Shown: positions 32,557-45,925 of the stretch, in pieces
How positions within the stretch are numbered: the stretch's first letter is position 1
Layout: each line of letters starts with the position of its first letter
From: Lindgomyces ingoldianus
Lineage: Eukaryota; Ascomycota; Dothideomycetes; Pleosporales; Lindgomycetaceae
Direction of reading: 5' to 3'
Length of the DNA stretch: 64,000 nt
NCBI RefSeq assembly: GCF_010093535.1
Contig: NW_022985184.1
Span: 709,993 to 773,992, forward strand
Notes under the pieces: model-generated
Seen by the model: only the letters and a program-made list of their open reading frames with translations
The model's database searches: none
What the model was told of the DNA's origin: nothing
Translations under genes and position numbers: made by a program

Positions 32557-35500
32557 GCTGAATGGGGACAGCAACTAGAGAGGGATCAGTTCTTCTCTCT
32601 TCTTGTTGGGAATCTGGGATGGGACTGTAATCTCTCTTGAGGTCTTGAAATGCGGCCGCCATTGCCATTGCTGCCGTTTTTTAGCATTGACAATTTCTGG
32701 AGATTGAATTTGATAGCATACTTGCTGTCTTTTTCACTGTTGTTTGGCTGAATGGTGTAGCTGTGTTGCATTTGCAGTGTCCTTCGCTGGCATAGCTTTC
32801 GGTGTATCGATTGAAACTCTTCCTGGTGGAACTTGGTATTAAGATTTGATCCCCAGCTACCTTTCTTGTTGCCGTCTGTATGCCCTCTTCTATCCAGGAG
32901 GTGCCTTTTTGAGAATTGCTCCCCAGCTACCAGACCTCCACTTGTTGTTGCAAAACTCCGACTTTACTGTACATTGCACCTCTATCTAATGGGGTTATGA
33001 AATTCCAATACCCATGCATGCAGCTTGGGGGTTTGGTGTGGCTATAATACCCTACTAGTCCATGTGAAGGGCTTATAGAATAGCGCGGGAAAGCCATGGA
33101 GCTTGCTGCGCTTCACCGGGCCTTGGCATGCTTTCGCCTGCGATGATTTACACCTGAAGCGGTACCATAGATGTGACTTAAACGCGTATCATCCCTGCGA
33201 TATTTGGTGACGGACATTGAGCGTGGGGTTGTGTATCGCTTTGCCTACCTTACTGGGAGTAGGAGGTGCAGATTTCCCCTTGTTTCTACATCTAATCCGC
33301 CCCGACATGTATTGACATGGGAGTGAAATAATGCTGATTCCTTACTAATAGGTTCTGAATTGCATGGGTGGGTAATTAGGTCTTGAGCACATACAATGAT
33401 CAGTAGTCCTCGATTGAATGCTCTCTGTAGGGCTCGGCGTGTTACCACATTACGTAGAACATGATCAGAGTGGAGTTTATCTATGAAACCCCTATCAGAG
33501 TACGGGAGGCTATTACAAGATGCAAATTTCTGTCTTGAGATACCTTATCATGTTCTAGGTTAGGCGATGAGAGGTAGCTTGTGTAGACCACCCTTATGCT
33601 ACCATATGCTGTGATATTAGCGTGTCGACTGATGCAGAAAAAGCTAGGCACAAGCTCAAGCATCGAAGAGTAGACCGGAGGCTCAATGAACGCGAAGACG
33701 CCATGGCTATGGAGGTTGATCCGTAACACAGAGCGAGTGCCAAGGATAGGTACATCAGCAGAATACAGGGCTGCACTTCAACATCGTGAGTATAAGCAAG
33801 TGACAGCCAAACACGCCCGCGGTCTTGATATCGGTTGTATTTAACCGACCTATCGCTTTCAATCGCCGTTTACCAAATATCAGTGGTATCGGAGGGACTG
33901 CTGGACCACCCGCTTCTTCGTTGATTTTGTTTTTAGGCGAACAGTGCTAAGGTTTCGAATGATTCTTCCACACCGAGGGCATTGATGGCATAGCCAAGGC
34001 GGCCATGCTTACGGTGAAGGCTGATACCCCAAGGGCCGGTATGGGTGTTTCAATGTTGGTAGATGGCTGACCGAGGAAATGAGAGAAATCTCGATGTTCA
34101 TTCACGCGTTCGGGTCCTGATCGATTCATTTCTAGCATTTGCTCTTGTATTAGTTCCGAAGGTCGAGCTATCTTCATGATTGGCGTTGGTAAGTCTGTGT
34201 CCACCTGTCTTGAGGATTTCGGGAGTGTTATCAGAGCCGAAGGCTTTCGAAACGGAATGCTCGTCCGGAACGGCCGATTTTCAGCCTGTCCCAGACTGTT
34301 GGTCAAAGTTGAGCTTGTAGAGAGCCGAGACCGCTTGATTCTGAGTTTGTAATTGAACTTGGCCCTGCGCATACTCTGGAGTTTTCATGAACCTCTTTCG
34401 ATGTTTTTATTTTCCTATTATGCCCTAGTCTTCATAAACCGCGCCTGGTGTGCGTTATCCCCATCTTTACCTGCTATCCAACTAGGGTCGTCAATTAGGT
34501 TGTTTTGGACCCTCTCCCTCTCCCGATCCTCAAATCCCTTTCAAATGTTTTCTTTCTCACCAATGTGGTTTTTTTCAATTCGAGGCGTGCTTTAGGTTAG
34601 TTTCGGTCTGCGAGAATCGATTACCCAGTGAAGGCATGGCGCTGAGGAAATAGGTGACTACATAGCAGTAGGACTGACAGACAAACACGATAATGAGACC
34701 TAAGAATGAAGAAGTGTGAAGAGGTCGGGGCATAAGCGAAACTGAAGACTCAAAGTAAGCAAAGTTGCGATATTGGCGGTCATGGGATGACCGTGCTAAC
34801 TGTATTAGAAAGGCACGACGGCTGCGCAACCTGATGGGCAGTAACGGAGGTACAGACTGACCCGCTCCTGATTCCTTTTTGAAGCTTCTACATTGTAGTT
34901 AATGGTAAATTGATTCCAAAGTGCCAAGTGCTCTTCGATATCGCATATTCTCTCGTTAGAGTGAGAGAAACAGCCACAACAGCATTCGTCTGTCGCAGAT
35001 TGTAAGGCCGAGACTGCTCGATATATGCCTTTCGAGGAATTATGCGGCGGTGATTCCGGCGACATGTGTTATGTGTCGCAAGCATCTCTTTCGCCAATGT
35101 AGATAATCCTAGGTCGAAGACGTGACAGGTAGACCTTCTTGGAACTCATCGGTATTTGAGGATCGGCATCGTTCTCGAGTATTCCTTGGACTGGTAGTAA
35201 CGAAAACAAAGTCCTTACCTTCAAGGTACTTGTTATGAGTCATGCTGTGTATCGTGCCTGAACGGAGTGTGTTTATGTGGCGTTGGCGATGTTTTGGAAC
35301 AGAAGAAAACCTTAGACGATGCGAACGGGCCTGCAGGATTGGCCCAGCAGGAGAAGAAGGACCGAAGGAAGCTGCGTAAGATCTAAAGGAATTGAAGGAG
35401 GTATACCGAAAACTCTCCTTATGACCAATGGCCAGAGTGCCGAAGACCGCGTATTTGTAGGTTTTGTTAGGCAAACAACTTTAGCATTTTGGTCAAAGAG

Positions 35501-37302
35501 CATGCTGGATGTGAGCTATCATATGCGTGGTCCTCTAGAATTGAGAAAATGTAAAAACCAGGAGATCGCAAGGAAAAGAAAGTTCAAAGCGGGGGAGCAT
35601 GGACAAATAGTCAGGAACGATTGAAAACCTTACGGCCCCGCAGATTTGAAGCAGAGACCGATTTCTAGTGAACATCTCGATCGTAGAATGAATATAACTC
35701 GCTAATGAGGATCTCCTTTCGAGTGTGTAGCGAAGACTATCTTGAACGTCGTTTGATAGTGGAGGGGTTGAAGACTCGTTGAGATAGAGACTCCTGCGCG
35801 AAGATGTCAATGGCTTACGAGGAGAATTTTGGTTGGCGAGGTGGCTTGTGGAGCCGAGCTACAAGATATCAAAACCCAGAACTTCAATACAGCCTTGAGA
35901 GAATGTTAGAAAAAAGATATGGTAGCTGTGACATTTAAAGGGCTTGAACAATACCAAGCTGCATGATACGCACAGATGGCTGTAAACTTATATCGCCCTC
36001 GACGCATTCTTCACAAATCATATCAAGGTAGGAACACACGGCTTCCAAGCATGATGCGTCGCCAAGCGGAGCTATCAGATTGCAGACAGCCATGTGCATG
36101 GTTTTGGGGAAAAGATCCCGGCATTCGTGTTTGGTGTGTGTGGGCGTGCTGCATGCGAGTGACCTCGACCACGAGGCCCGGATTTACGGGGTCTGGGGAA
36201 CGAGATCGCTTGTCGCAGGGAAAAAGCAAGAAAGGAGTAAAACACCTTACTGTGTAAGTGGTTTATGGCAAAGAGAGTTTGAAAGGGTCATGTATGATTG
36301 GGACGTGTGCTGAAGGAATGTGATAAGGATTGAGGAAGAAGAAGCATTAGCGGAGGCGGTAGGGAAATATTGTCTTAAACCTCATGTTAGAATTCAGGCC
36401 AACCATGAGGTCCATTCCCTCGTCATCATGTCGGAAATATGGGTGAAAGGGGTATCTACATCCGCAGAGAAGGAGGTGGTGGTGAGATTGATGTCGCATG
36501 AGATTAGTACGTAGCGTTGATGTCCGTTAGGATGGTCGTTGGCATTCATGGAGTTTCTTGTTTACGGCGGCCGCCAGAGGGCGTTTTACTCGATCACATC
36601 GAGTCACATCCTCGCCGTGTGAGTGGCGGGACGGCCCTTACGAACCCCACACCAAGCTTTATCTGTGCGCCATTCCTGATTGGCAATGGTTGTGTCTCCG
36701 GAAGCACCAAGCGAAGCCCCTAGCATTCCCAGTGCAACCTCACGCGCCCAAAACCTACAAAAAGATGCGGCGCTGCGGGAGCTGAGAGATAAAGAGCCTC
36801 TTGATGTGCAGACTGTGCGATGACAAGTTACTATCGAGCAACCGTGACCAAAAAAACTGCAGGCCGACATCGTATCTTGCGATACAAGTGTGAGAAAAGG
36901 ATGATGCAACGGGGCTTGGCGCCGTTTGATTCGCAATGTGTCGCTGGATCGTTCCGTTTTCCAACCTCTCTCACGCAAGATCCCCTCGTGGCTGGCTTTA
37001 CCGCATCGCGTCCTTTTCTCTCCACACTCTTTGATAAGACACTGGTTCTACCCGTCATCACCGGGTCCACGCACATGGTCACCACTGTTGTGCTCCCGCT
37101 CTTCAGCTCACCCAGTGCGGAATTTTTCATGGCAAGGAACTGCTGGCGAGGCCATTATAGGGTCCGATAAGGCTGGCAAGAGCACTCTATCGCGCCTTAG
37201 ATTCTCTATCGCTCCTGCTGGTCCGGTAATCGGCTTAAGCCGAATAACAAAAAATGGTTTGCATGCTGTGAACGTCCTCGTGGGACGTTGTATATATATC
37301 TC
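32557..37302. other. 4.7 kb without a supported gene
   Basis: The longest region without a convincing gene. On the minus strand several open frames between 33947 and 35810 follow one another in different registers (one of 141 codons at 33947-34372). They could be an unrecognised multi-exon gene or a decayed one. A plus-strand frame ending at 33726 reads as a charged tail (EKARHKLKHRRVDRRLNERE). I recognise no family in any of them. A TATA-like run at 37289-37298 lies just before the permease reading frame. Confidence 0.4.
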
Positions 37303-39454
37303 ATGCGCACACCCATTCCAGCGGACGAAGCAGATAGCTTGTGCGACGCCCTCTCACTATCATCGCAATCTCCAAGAGCTTCAGTCGACTCTGCATTAAG
37401 CAGAAGTCCTGAAGCCTTAGCCACAAACACGGATCCAGAGCGCCAGCCGCTGATCCAGCAAACTTCACCTTCCTCCAGCTCACCTCGACCTTCAATCGCC
37501 TCAGCTAACCCCCCACGTCATTACTGCGGGGATTTATACAACTATCAAGGAACTGCCTCATCCAGCCGGACCCCAAGCTTTTTAAGACCTGTCGTGACCT
37601 CAACTGTCTTTCATTCCTCAGAAGAAGACTCCATCTTCTCCTTTGTCATGGAGAAGGTTAAGGATTCCAAGGTTGCATACTATGCGAACAAGCTCGCCGT
37701 CGAGTCTGAGCCGGGTCTCACGACGGCCCAGCTCATGCTGTTCAACCACGATCTCAAACCCGTCGAACCTGAGCGCAGGCAATGGGGTGCTTGGAATTTC
37801 GTTGGGTTTTGGGTTGGTATGTGAATCCTCAATCTGATTTCTTGACCCTGGTACTTCCTTTGGCCACTTAAAATCATGCTCATAATACACAGCTGATTCA
37901 TTCAACATCAACACCTGGATGATCTCGTCGTCTATGATCGTTGAAGGCCTCTCCTGGTGGCAATCCTGGCTCTGCGTCTGGTTTGGCTATGCCATTGCTG
38001 CGTGCTTCGTGTGCATGACTGGTCGCATCGGTGCTACGTATCACATATCTTTTCCCGTCGTCTCTCGTGCCTCTTTCGGCATTTGGGGAGCACTATGGCC
38101 TGTCTTCAACCGAGCTGCTATGGCTTGCATCTGGTACGGCGTGCAGGCATGGATTGGGGGTGAATGTGTGTATCTGATGATCCGCAGCATCTGGAATGAC
38201 TGGCGACCAGTAGGTATCCACTCAACTTCTTCCTTTTTCTCTCTCTAACGAAGCTAGGACAACATACATAACGGCATCCCGGGTTCTGGCACTAACACTG
38301 TGATGTTTGTTAGTTTCTTCCTCTTCTGGGCCGGCTCTCTTCCTGCCATTTGGTTCCCCGTGCACAAGATTCGCCATTTGTTCACCGTCAAGGCTTACTT
38401 CGTGCCCACCGCTGGTATTGCTTTCTTCATCTGGGCTATCGTTCGCGCCAAAGGCATTGGACCTATTGTCCACCAACCGGGAACAGCACACGGCTCTGAC
38501 TTAGGCTGGAAGATGATCCGAGGCATCATGTCCTCTATTGCCAACTTCGCCACACTCATTGTCAACGACCCTGACTTTGCTCGGTTCGCCCGCAAGCCTC
38601 GAGACGCCCTCTGGTCACAGCTGATCACCATCCCCGTTGGCTTTGCCGTAACATCCTTCATTGGTATCATCGTCTCCTCCTCATCTACTGTCATATTCGG
38701 TGGCGACCCTATCTGGAACCCGCTCGACCTTCTCGGGCAATTCCTCGAAGAAGGTGGCAACGGCCAACGCTTCGGCGTCTTCATCATCAGCGCGGCCTTC
38801 ACGCTCGCCCAACTCGGCACCAACATCGCTGCAAACTCCGTCTCCGCTGGAACAGACATGACAGCGCTCCTTCCTCGCTACCTCAACATCCGCCGGGGCG
38901 GCTACATTTGCGCCCTTGTTGGCCTGGTCATGTGCCCCTGGAACCTCCTCAAATCATCAAACAGCTTCACAACATACCTTTCCGCATACTCTGTCTTTCT
39001 CTCCTCCATCGCCGGCGTCATAATCTGCGATTACTACATCGTCCGTAAAGGCTACCTCGAGATCAAAGAACTTTACTCTGGCAAGAAAACCGACCCATAT
39101 TATTTCACCTACGGCTTCCACCTGCGGGGATATACCGCCTACATCGCTGGCATTCTCATCAACGTCGTCGGATTCGCTGGCGCAATCGGTCGCAAGGTTC
39201 CAGTGGGGGCACAGCGTATCTACGATCTCAATTTCTTCTGCGGATTTCTCATCGCTGGGGGCGTATATTGGTCGTTATGCAAGATCTTCCCAATTCCAGC
39301 GACTAGTGAGACGTGGTTGGAGGTTGGGGACGAGATTAGGAATGTTAGTGTTGCATATGCGAATGATAGTGATAATGGGTATGATGAGGAGGTTATGGCA
39401 GGTGGGAATGGAAAGGGGTCCGCTGGAGAGGAAATTTCGTCGAAAAACTTCTAG
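37303..39454 (+). CDS. NCS1-family nucleobase permease (uracil/FUR4-type)
   Basis: Exons 37303-37816, 37893-38209 and 38258-39454 give 675 residues. The core begins '[18 protein letters not shown]' followed, across intron 1, by [10 protein letters not shown], the signature of NCS1 transporters. Also characteristic are [20 protein letters not shown], then [11 protein letters not shown] and [10 protein letters not shown]. About 12 membrane helices follow, and the tail is acidic. These proteins import uracil, allantoin, uridine or related compounds with protons at the plasma membrane; the closest layout is the Fur4 group. The first 115 residues are a Ser-rich extension. Because a TATA-like run lies only a few bases before the first ATG, the ATG at 37648 ([12 protein letters not shown], giving 560 residues) may be the real start. 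Confidence 0.9.
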
Positions 39455-40560
39455 ATCCCTAAGTACATAGCCACTTTCGCGTAAGCGAGTAGGGTAGAAG
39501 AGGCTTATTGTAAGGTTGTTGGTGGCGTGTGTACTGAATATACTATGATGTCTATGTGTCTGTTGCATTACTTTTGTCACCTAGGATGGTTTTCTTTCTT
39601 TGTTTAAGAAGAACGAGATCAGGCATGATAGGTGGACATGATACCAAGCTCAAACTGTCGCCATTGCTATTATTGCAATCATTCAAGTTTCTTCTCATAT
39701 TGAGGAACTCTACTATTCTGTTCTCCTTATCTCTCTACAATTATCTCCTTGATGTTAGGAATAAGCGACACCCTCGAACCAAACTCCAACTCCCCGAACC
39801 CCCACGTGAATTACAAGAGGGGAGATAAGCGTTCCAAGACCCAATTCTTTGGTTCGTTCTTGTAACCCGAAGCCGAGAGATCAGGTCGTAGACCTATCAG
39901 CCCAGCTCGCGTGTTCATTTTCAATTTCACGCATTTTACACAGATATCGTGTACGCAAGATCCGAGCCATTCATTTCCTGCCTCGAATCTAAAAGCAAAA
40001 ACTTAATCTTGGTTTGGGCTGTAAGTAAATTTCAAATTCCAAACTTTGTTTTGGGTCAGCTTCTCGTCTTCCTTCAGCTTCTACTTGAATGGTGTTTTTA
40101 TGCCTAGCCTGACTCCTCATGGCCTTGTTCCGTTGCACAAAATTGGATCGTCTGTCGCACTAAACTCAGTGCTGAAAATCCCGACGACCGCATGTGTATT
40201 GAGGAAAATCCAGTTTGCGGTCTAAATCTACCGGTCTAGATGTCGTCTGAAGTATGGAGACGAATGATGGCTTGACTAGGCCATGGAGTAAGGTAGTCAC
40301 AGTTGTAGGGGTAGACTGAGAGTTTTAGTTCTCAGGGAGAAGTCGACATTCCAGAGAACAGACAATGTAACATTGTCGAGAGATCCACGCGAACAAATAC
40401 CACGCCTCGGAGTGACTCTGGATTTCATTCTTACATTCGATGGACGCATGGGTTCTCTATCCTCACGGAAATCTTAGGATTAGGCACGCTTTCAACAGCT
40501 TCCCCCCAACTTCCAACCACCATGATCACCCCCCCCTCTCTCCCTCCCACTCATCACTCT
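39455..40560. other. Convergent spacer between the permease and URB2
   Basis: About 1.1 kb of 3' flanks. Short frames here have no features. From 40500 the plus strand is C-rich because it is the complement of the URB2 3' end. Confidence 0.5.
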
Positions 40561-43500
40561 CTATCCCTCTCCCATCCCCCCAATCCGCCTCCTCCATTCC
40601 CCCCAAACCCCTTTCCAAACCGCCCTAGTCGCGCTGTCCAGGCCAGCATTCATCCCCTCCAACGCCTCACGATCCAAACCCGCCACACTCACTGCATCCC
40701 AAATCCCTGGTAACAGCCTCTCCCTAACCGCTGGCTCCAATCTCCCGTTCAACTGAAACCTACAAAAGGCGGCCAGAAGCGGATACAGGTGATGGGATGC
40801 ATATTCCCTAGCCGCTTTGACGGGGTCGTTAAGACTGGGTTGGGAGTGGCTGGCGCTGGCTGTCCATGAGTGTTTGGAGACGGATGAGGTGGTGGGTGAA
40901 CAGAGGCATGAGAGGAGGCGGGAGTATTGAGATGAGTTTACTGGGGAGAGGTTCGTGGAGGTTGGGGTGAGCCAAGGTGGGCGTGGGGTACCTCGGTTGG
41001 CATTGGGTATGAAGAGGCAGAAGAGGAGATTTTGGAGGAGCTGGAGTAGGAGGTGGAAGCGGCCCCCTAGCCGACTGCGGTGGAGGAGGAGGATTAGTCG
41101 GCTTGTCTCGCAAAGTCGGGCGTATATCGCGGGGGCGTGTTTGGAGGGAAGAGTGGGACTGATGCGCGAGGAGAGTACGACAATAACCGTGAGCACACTT
41201 TCGATGTTATGTTGAGATAGGAGGCATGTCTTTCCGCGAAGGATAGTGTCGATGCTATCGAGTAGTGCGTTGAAGATGGCCGGATCTGGACTTGTGGAGA
41301 GATGCTGACAAAGACTAGGCAATATTAGGAGCTGCTGTTGCCTCTGCTCTGTGTCCTCGACGTGGGCATCGTCTAACGCGGAAATGAGAATATGTAGGAT
41401 GCGGAACGAGGGCACCCGATCTTGATCCTCGGCACTGCCGGTCAGAATCCCCACAAGTTTTAGTTTATCGATCATAGTGAGCGTCGACAGCCAGTCCTTC
41501 ACAGAGCTGAATATGACCCTTTGCTCCTGAGCGGACAACTCTTCACGTAGCAATCTTATAGATAGGTTGAGGAATAGAGCCGGCTTCCCATACAGCTGGA
41601 ACCGTGCTGCAGACCTGTGAAGTAGAACCCAGGTCTGAGGAGAGAAAATAGACACTGAACAGTTTCCTATTCCATCCACCATATAGTCTTGATAGACTTT
41701 TAGGGGGATGCGCTTGAGCAAGATCGATTGCGCTGATGTCAGCACCCCGTCGTTATCTCGTAGTATCTCCGAGGGTATCTCGTTGAAGGCGTCTAAGAGG
41801 TGGTCGACGGGGGCAGACGTGTCATTAAGGCACGCCCCTAAAATTAGTAGATACCTCTCGATAGTAATTATCATAGCATCTTTCTGGGCAGCAAAGGCAG
41901 CCTTGAGAATGGCAAGTCGAGCGGGATAGCATCTGCTGGCCTTTTTGGTTGCAGATGTGAGCTTTGATTTGAATTTCTCAAGGTATTTGGCATTTTGGGG
42001 TTGGTCCTTGTTCTTCAGTATATGATCGAGGGTAAGTTGAACTAGTTCCTGGAAGAGGTCCACATTTAGAGCAGATTCCAACTTATTATCGTGCAAGCTC
42101 TGAGCGAGGTCGAAGAGAGCACTGCCACTGCTGCAGATTTTTGCTGTCGAGTTTGGAAGCTCCATGAGATGGGCCATGACAGACAGTGAAACCGGAACAT
42201 TCCGAGGGCGTGTGATTAGAATATCTGTCATCTTGTCCACCAACGCTTCTCTCTGGGTTCGGGATGAGGCGGCGGGAACCACCTGTAAAAGCAGCTCTTC
42301 AGCAATTGAAACAAATTTGTTGTTTGCTTCAATACCATCTAACGCTTTAGAAACTATCTCTAAATATACATCGATAGTACCTGGGCTAGCGATCGAAAGA
42401 AGTGACTGGGATACGGAGGCTAGGAGCTGATCCCTAACATCATGTTTGGTAATTTCGGATATGTTCGAAAATAGAGTAGTGAATACTCTATCGCGAGCTT
42501 GGGGCTCAATGTGGTCGAGAAGATGGGAGAACCGGGCGCATAGGAGTTCCATGACCTGCTCGAAGTCACTGAGGTCAAGGGTGTTCGTTGACAGAAAGCC
42601 GAGGACCACTTGTAATTTCTCATGAGCAAGGTCCTGCCAACCAGGAACGCTTATCAAGCAATCGAAAGCAGTTAGTAGAAATGTCAAGGAAGCTACTCTT
42701 GAGGGTGAATTGGTGTTGCGGTGGTGGTCTTTAGCTTCTGCATCCTGGCAGGCCCGACTAATCAAGGAATCGACATATTTCTTCTGAAGATCCGAGGATC
42801 CATGAAGCTCGATGGGCCAGAGAATCGTCCAAAGTTTACATAACAATGTCCAGGCTAGGGTCGGATCCGAACTAGAGCGATAGGAATCATTGCGGATAAG
42901 GGAGGTGTAGGAGTTGAATAATGACCAAAGCTGCGGTTTGAGTGCCTCAATTGCTTCATCGGAATAAAGAGAGTCCAGAAATGCGTTTAGGATAACAGAG
43001 CTACTGTACCCTTTCCGAATGGAATCCATGCGTTTCTGGGGATCTTTATCGGAATTTGACCGCAACGTCTTCCCGAGCCCCTTGACACGACCCTGATGCT
43101 GTTCAAAAAGGCTCAAGACCTGCGATTGCGTCAAGGATTTCTCGAACAATGAAACCAATGCAAGGTTCAAGCTGCGATCCTCCCATATCGAAGACGTTAT
43201 GCTCGCTTCTAGTTCTTCGAAAGTCCGCGAGCTAAACATATTTTCAATAAGTTGTGAATCCCATCTCGAGATGAAACCGAGAAGGTCCCGGTTCCGCGCA
43301 TACGCCGACATGAGTGGTACAATTATCGAATGCACCACTTGTTCCGGTTGGTCAAAGTCTCGAGAACAAGAAACATGGCCACTTCCTTTGTTGCATTTCA
43401 CATCTGTATTTCCTGTAGATTGAATTTCCGTAGCCCACATTGATATTTTGTCAAACAAGAATCCTGATAGATCCACTGGCCGACCACTAGAGTCCGAAGG

Positions 43501-45115
43501 TGTAGATCTCGGTTTCGGAAGGAAAATGTCTGGATCCAATTTGATCAAGGCAGCAATGAGCGGCCAACAGACCGTCCTTTTCTGCTTGAGAGGGAACGTA
43601 AACCCTGAATGAAACCAAAAAAGGTCTTCTAGGATCTTCGTATCAACGTTCATGTTATGAGCCGTAAGGACGCCAAGTGATTTCTCAAGCGCTTCCACCG
43701 AGGGTACCGGGGCCATAAACTTCGGCGCTTCGAGAGAACATCCAGCGCATTCCGCCAGCGCTACAAAAGCAGCCTGGATCCAGGGCCTCTCAACAATCTT
43801 GCTCTTCGGTGACCGTATCGGAGAAAATTTGATTGCTAGGTCAAGAAGTTGCGGTATTGCGCGAAAGAACGGCAAGAACGTATCAGGTATTGGCTCGGAC
43901 GAGTCGAGGATTTCTGCAGCTTGTTGGATCCTGGCGCGAAGGGGCTCGAGATTGCTAGCTAGCGCTTTCGCTGCCAGTGTCTTCAGATCCATACTTTTAG
44001 ATGCCTTTGAAGAAGCAGAAGCGTAAAATGATGCACGTGCTGGGCCAAACAAATACCTAACGAGGACCTTCTCCAGGCTTTGAGCCGCATTAGCTGGTGC
44101 TGTGGGTGAATTCTGCGCTGAATTGGTCGAATTGTTCGCTTTTTGAACTGTATCATAAAGTTCCAGAGTTGGGATCAAACATTCTGCTGAAAATTGGTCG
44201 GCGGATGTTCCTGAGCCGCCGGTGGCTTCGACGCTACGAAGTTCCCAAATCTGGATGGCGAAAGACAAGCTCAGGCGATCGTCGAGAACATCCAGACCGG
44301 AAAATGTCGATGCCGAAGAAACAGTCAAGAATTTCTGGACGGCCATGAGCCAGAATTTCAGAATCCGGGCGGCTTGTGCGCTCTCGGTCCTCAGCGCTAC
44401 CTTCATATACTCGGAGGAGACAGTTTCTTCACCAGGCCCAGACGAACTAACTTTTCCAGCAATACCTTTCACCACCGTAACAATCGCAACGAAGAGCTGC
44501 TCGAGCCCCAGGACGTCCACTGACACTCTCTTCGAAGGCGTATTTGTCCCAGACGTTCGTTTTCGCTTGCGGGAGGGCTTCGGATCCTCTTGTACGGTTT
44601 CGCTAGACTCCGAGACATCTTTGTGGACGTTTTCAGCGCCGGATACGGAAGTTTCAATAGTGAAGTCTTTCTCGAAATTCTCTTGCAGAGCTCTCTCTAA
44701 AATAGCGAGAAAGTCGGCATCCCTCAGCTGGGTGGCGGAGCGTGATACGGGTAGAACATATAACATCCACTGTACAAGCTTCCATGATCTTGGATTTGCC
44801 CGTGCTTGCGCGCCTGTGTCTTCTGGATTTTTCAGTTTGTCCAGTATCCACCGGAGAACCCATTCTGCTCGGGCACGGACAATAGGTTTGATAGCCTCAT
44901 AGCGTTCTACTTCACTCTGGATTGTTTGCCAATCGTTTGGCAGTCGTATGATACGCGTGGCCTGGCGAATTTGCTCATCCAAATCGCCGATTTCCTTGTT
45001 GACGGCGAGCAGTTTGGGGAGGGTTGCGGTAGCCGCATTTGCTGATGGCTGGCTATGTTAGTAAAATGTACAACAGAATGATCTCAGCCAAGCCTACTAG
45101 AGTCGTTAGCACCAT
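40561..45115 (-). CDS. URB2: Urb2/Npa2 ribosome biogenesis protein
   Basis: The main exon (45048-40561) and a six-codon first exon (45115-45098), joined by a 49-nt intron with CTAAC branch site, give 1,501 residues. The protein is a long alpha-helical repeat-type nucleolar factor. Its C-terminal block, from EYASHHLYPLLAAF through RERLLPGIWDAV to the end, has the Urb2/Npa2 domain pattern. In yeast Urb2 joins Npa1, Dbp6, Nop8 and Rsa3 in early 60S pre-ribosome assembly in the nucleolus. A basic patch (about residue 165, RKRKRTSG) could be a nuclear signal. The first exon is the least certain part: without it the frame hits a stop and no ATG occurs for about 90 codons. It is divergent from MIC10 over about 250 bp. 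Confidence 0.85.
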
Positions 45116-45367
45116 CCTGGCTCCCAAACGCTCAATATGCCGATGTGGAAGTCAATATTAGAGTCAAGTCGAGTTGCAGAGCAGTGAATTAGAAAAAGTT
45201 ATGCACGGACCACATTGCCAAGCCCGCGTCACCCTCAAAGTTCCGTTCACGCATCTGGCCGAGGGAACAGCACGACAACATTAACACCACCCTTCCACCT
45301 GCCATCTCTCCTCCTCACATCGACAGCTAGGACCAATCGACTAATTGGCTAGCTACACATATTCACC
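45116..45367. promoter_or_regulatory. Shared divergent promoter of URB2 and MIC10
   Basis: 252 bp separate the two start codons. A CT-rich segment (about 45290-45330) lies on the MIC10 side. No TATA is obvious on either side, so both genes probably use TATA-less housekeeping promoters. Confidence 0.55.
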
Positions 45368-45925
45368 ATGGCCGACGACTCTCCCAAATCCGCGGCGCCG
45401 ATCCCGAAAACCACTCGCCCGATGAGCGAAGCTCTGCTGAACGAGAAGGTACTACTCCAGCACCAATCTACAATCTCGGGCATCGGTTGGCGGGCGTTAT
45501 ATGCTAGTTGAAGCCCTCCTGAAGCCCTGGAAAAGCTTGGCAGGTTTCGATTACATCCCCGACCGCCTCACGCGACTTCGTTCCCTGCCCCTTGAACTTC
45601 CACGCGGCTAAGCTCCTGCTGTTTGTCCGGCAATAGATATGCTAATGTGTATATTGTAATAGTGGGATCGCTGCCTGTCGTCCATGCTTATCCGTTCCGG
45701 TCTCGGTCTCTCCTTCGGCATCGTCTTCTCTGTCCTCCTGTTCAAACGACGCGCATGGCCCGCATACGTTGGTCTCGGATTTGGTGCCGGACGAGCCTGG
45801 GAAGAGTGTGACAATGTCAGTAATCTTCTCGGATAGGGTGCTGGAGGCACGACTAACATCAAATGCAGTCATTCAAGCGAGCAGCGGTGCCTTCGAAAGA
45901 CGGATTACGAGTCATCAGGCCATAA
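45368..45925 (+). CDS. MIC10: MICOS complex subunit Mic10
   Basis: Exons 45368-45448, 45663-45815 and 45869-45925 give 96 residues, the normal size for Mic10. Two short membrane hairpin helices each carry the glycine motif needed for oligomerisation: GLGLSFG in the first and GLGFGAG (GxGxGxG) in the second, followed by RAWEECD. The protein sits in the inner mitochondrial membrane and bends it at cristae junctions as the core of the MICOS complex. The N-terminal part (MADDSPKSAAP, then PMSEALLNEKWDRC) is also family-typical. Intron 1 is 214 nt, long for this window; the other is 53 nt with a GTCAGT donor and CTAAC branch. Confidence 0.95.

Noticed and set aside
35535..35810. 91-codon minus frame with apparent GTAAG donor
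   Set aside because: It starts at TTG and joining it to plausible acceptors soon hits stops, so no exon model could be built.
40440..40713. Pro-rich frames on the plus strand
   Set aside because: They are the complement of the C-terminal coding part of URB2 and its flank.
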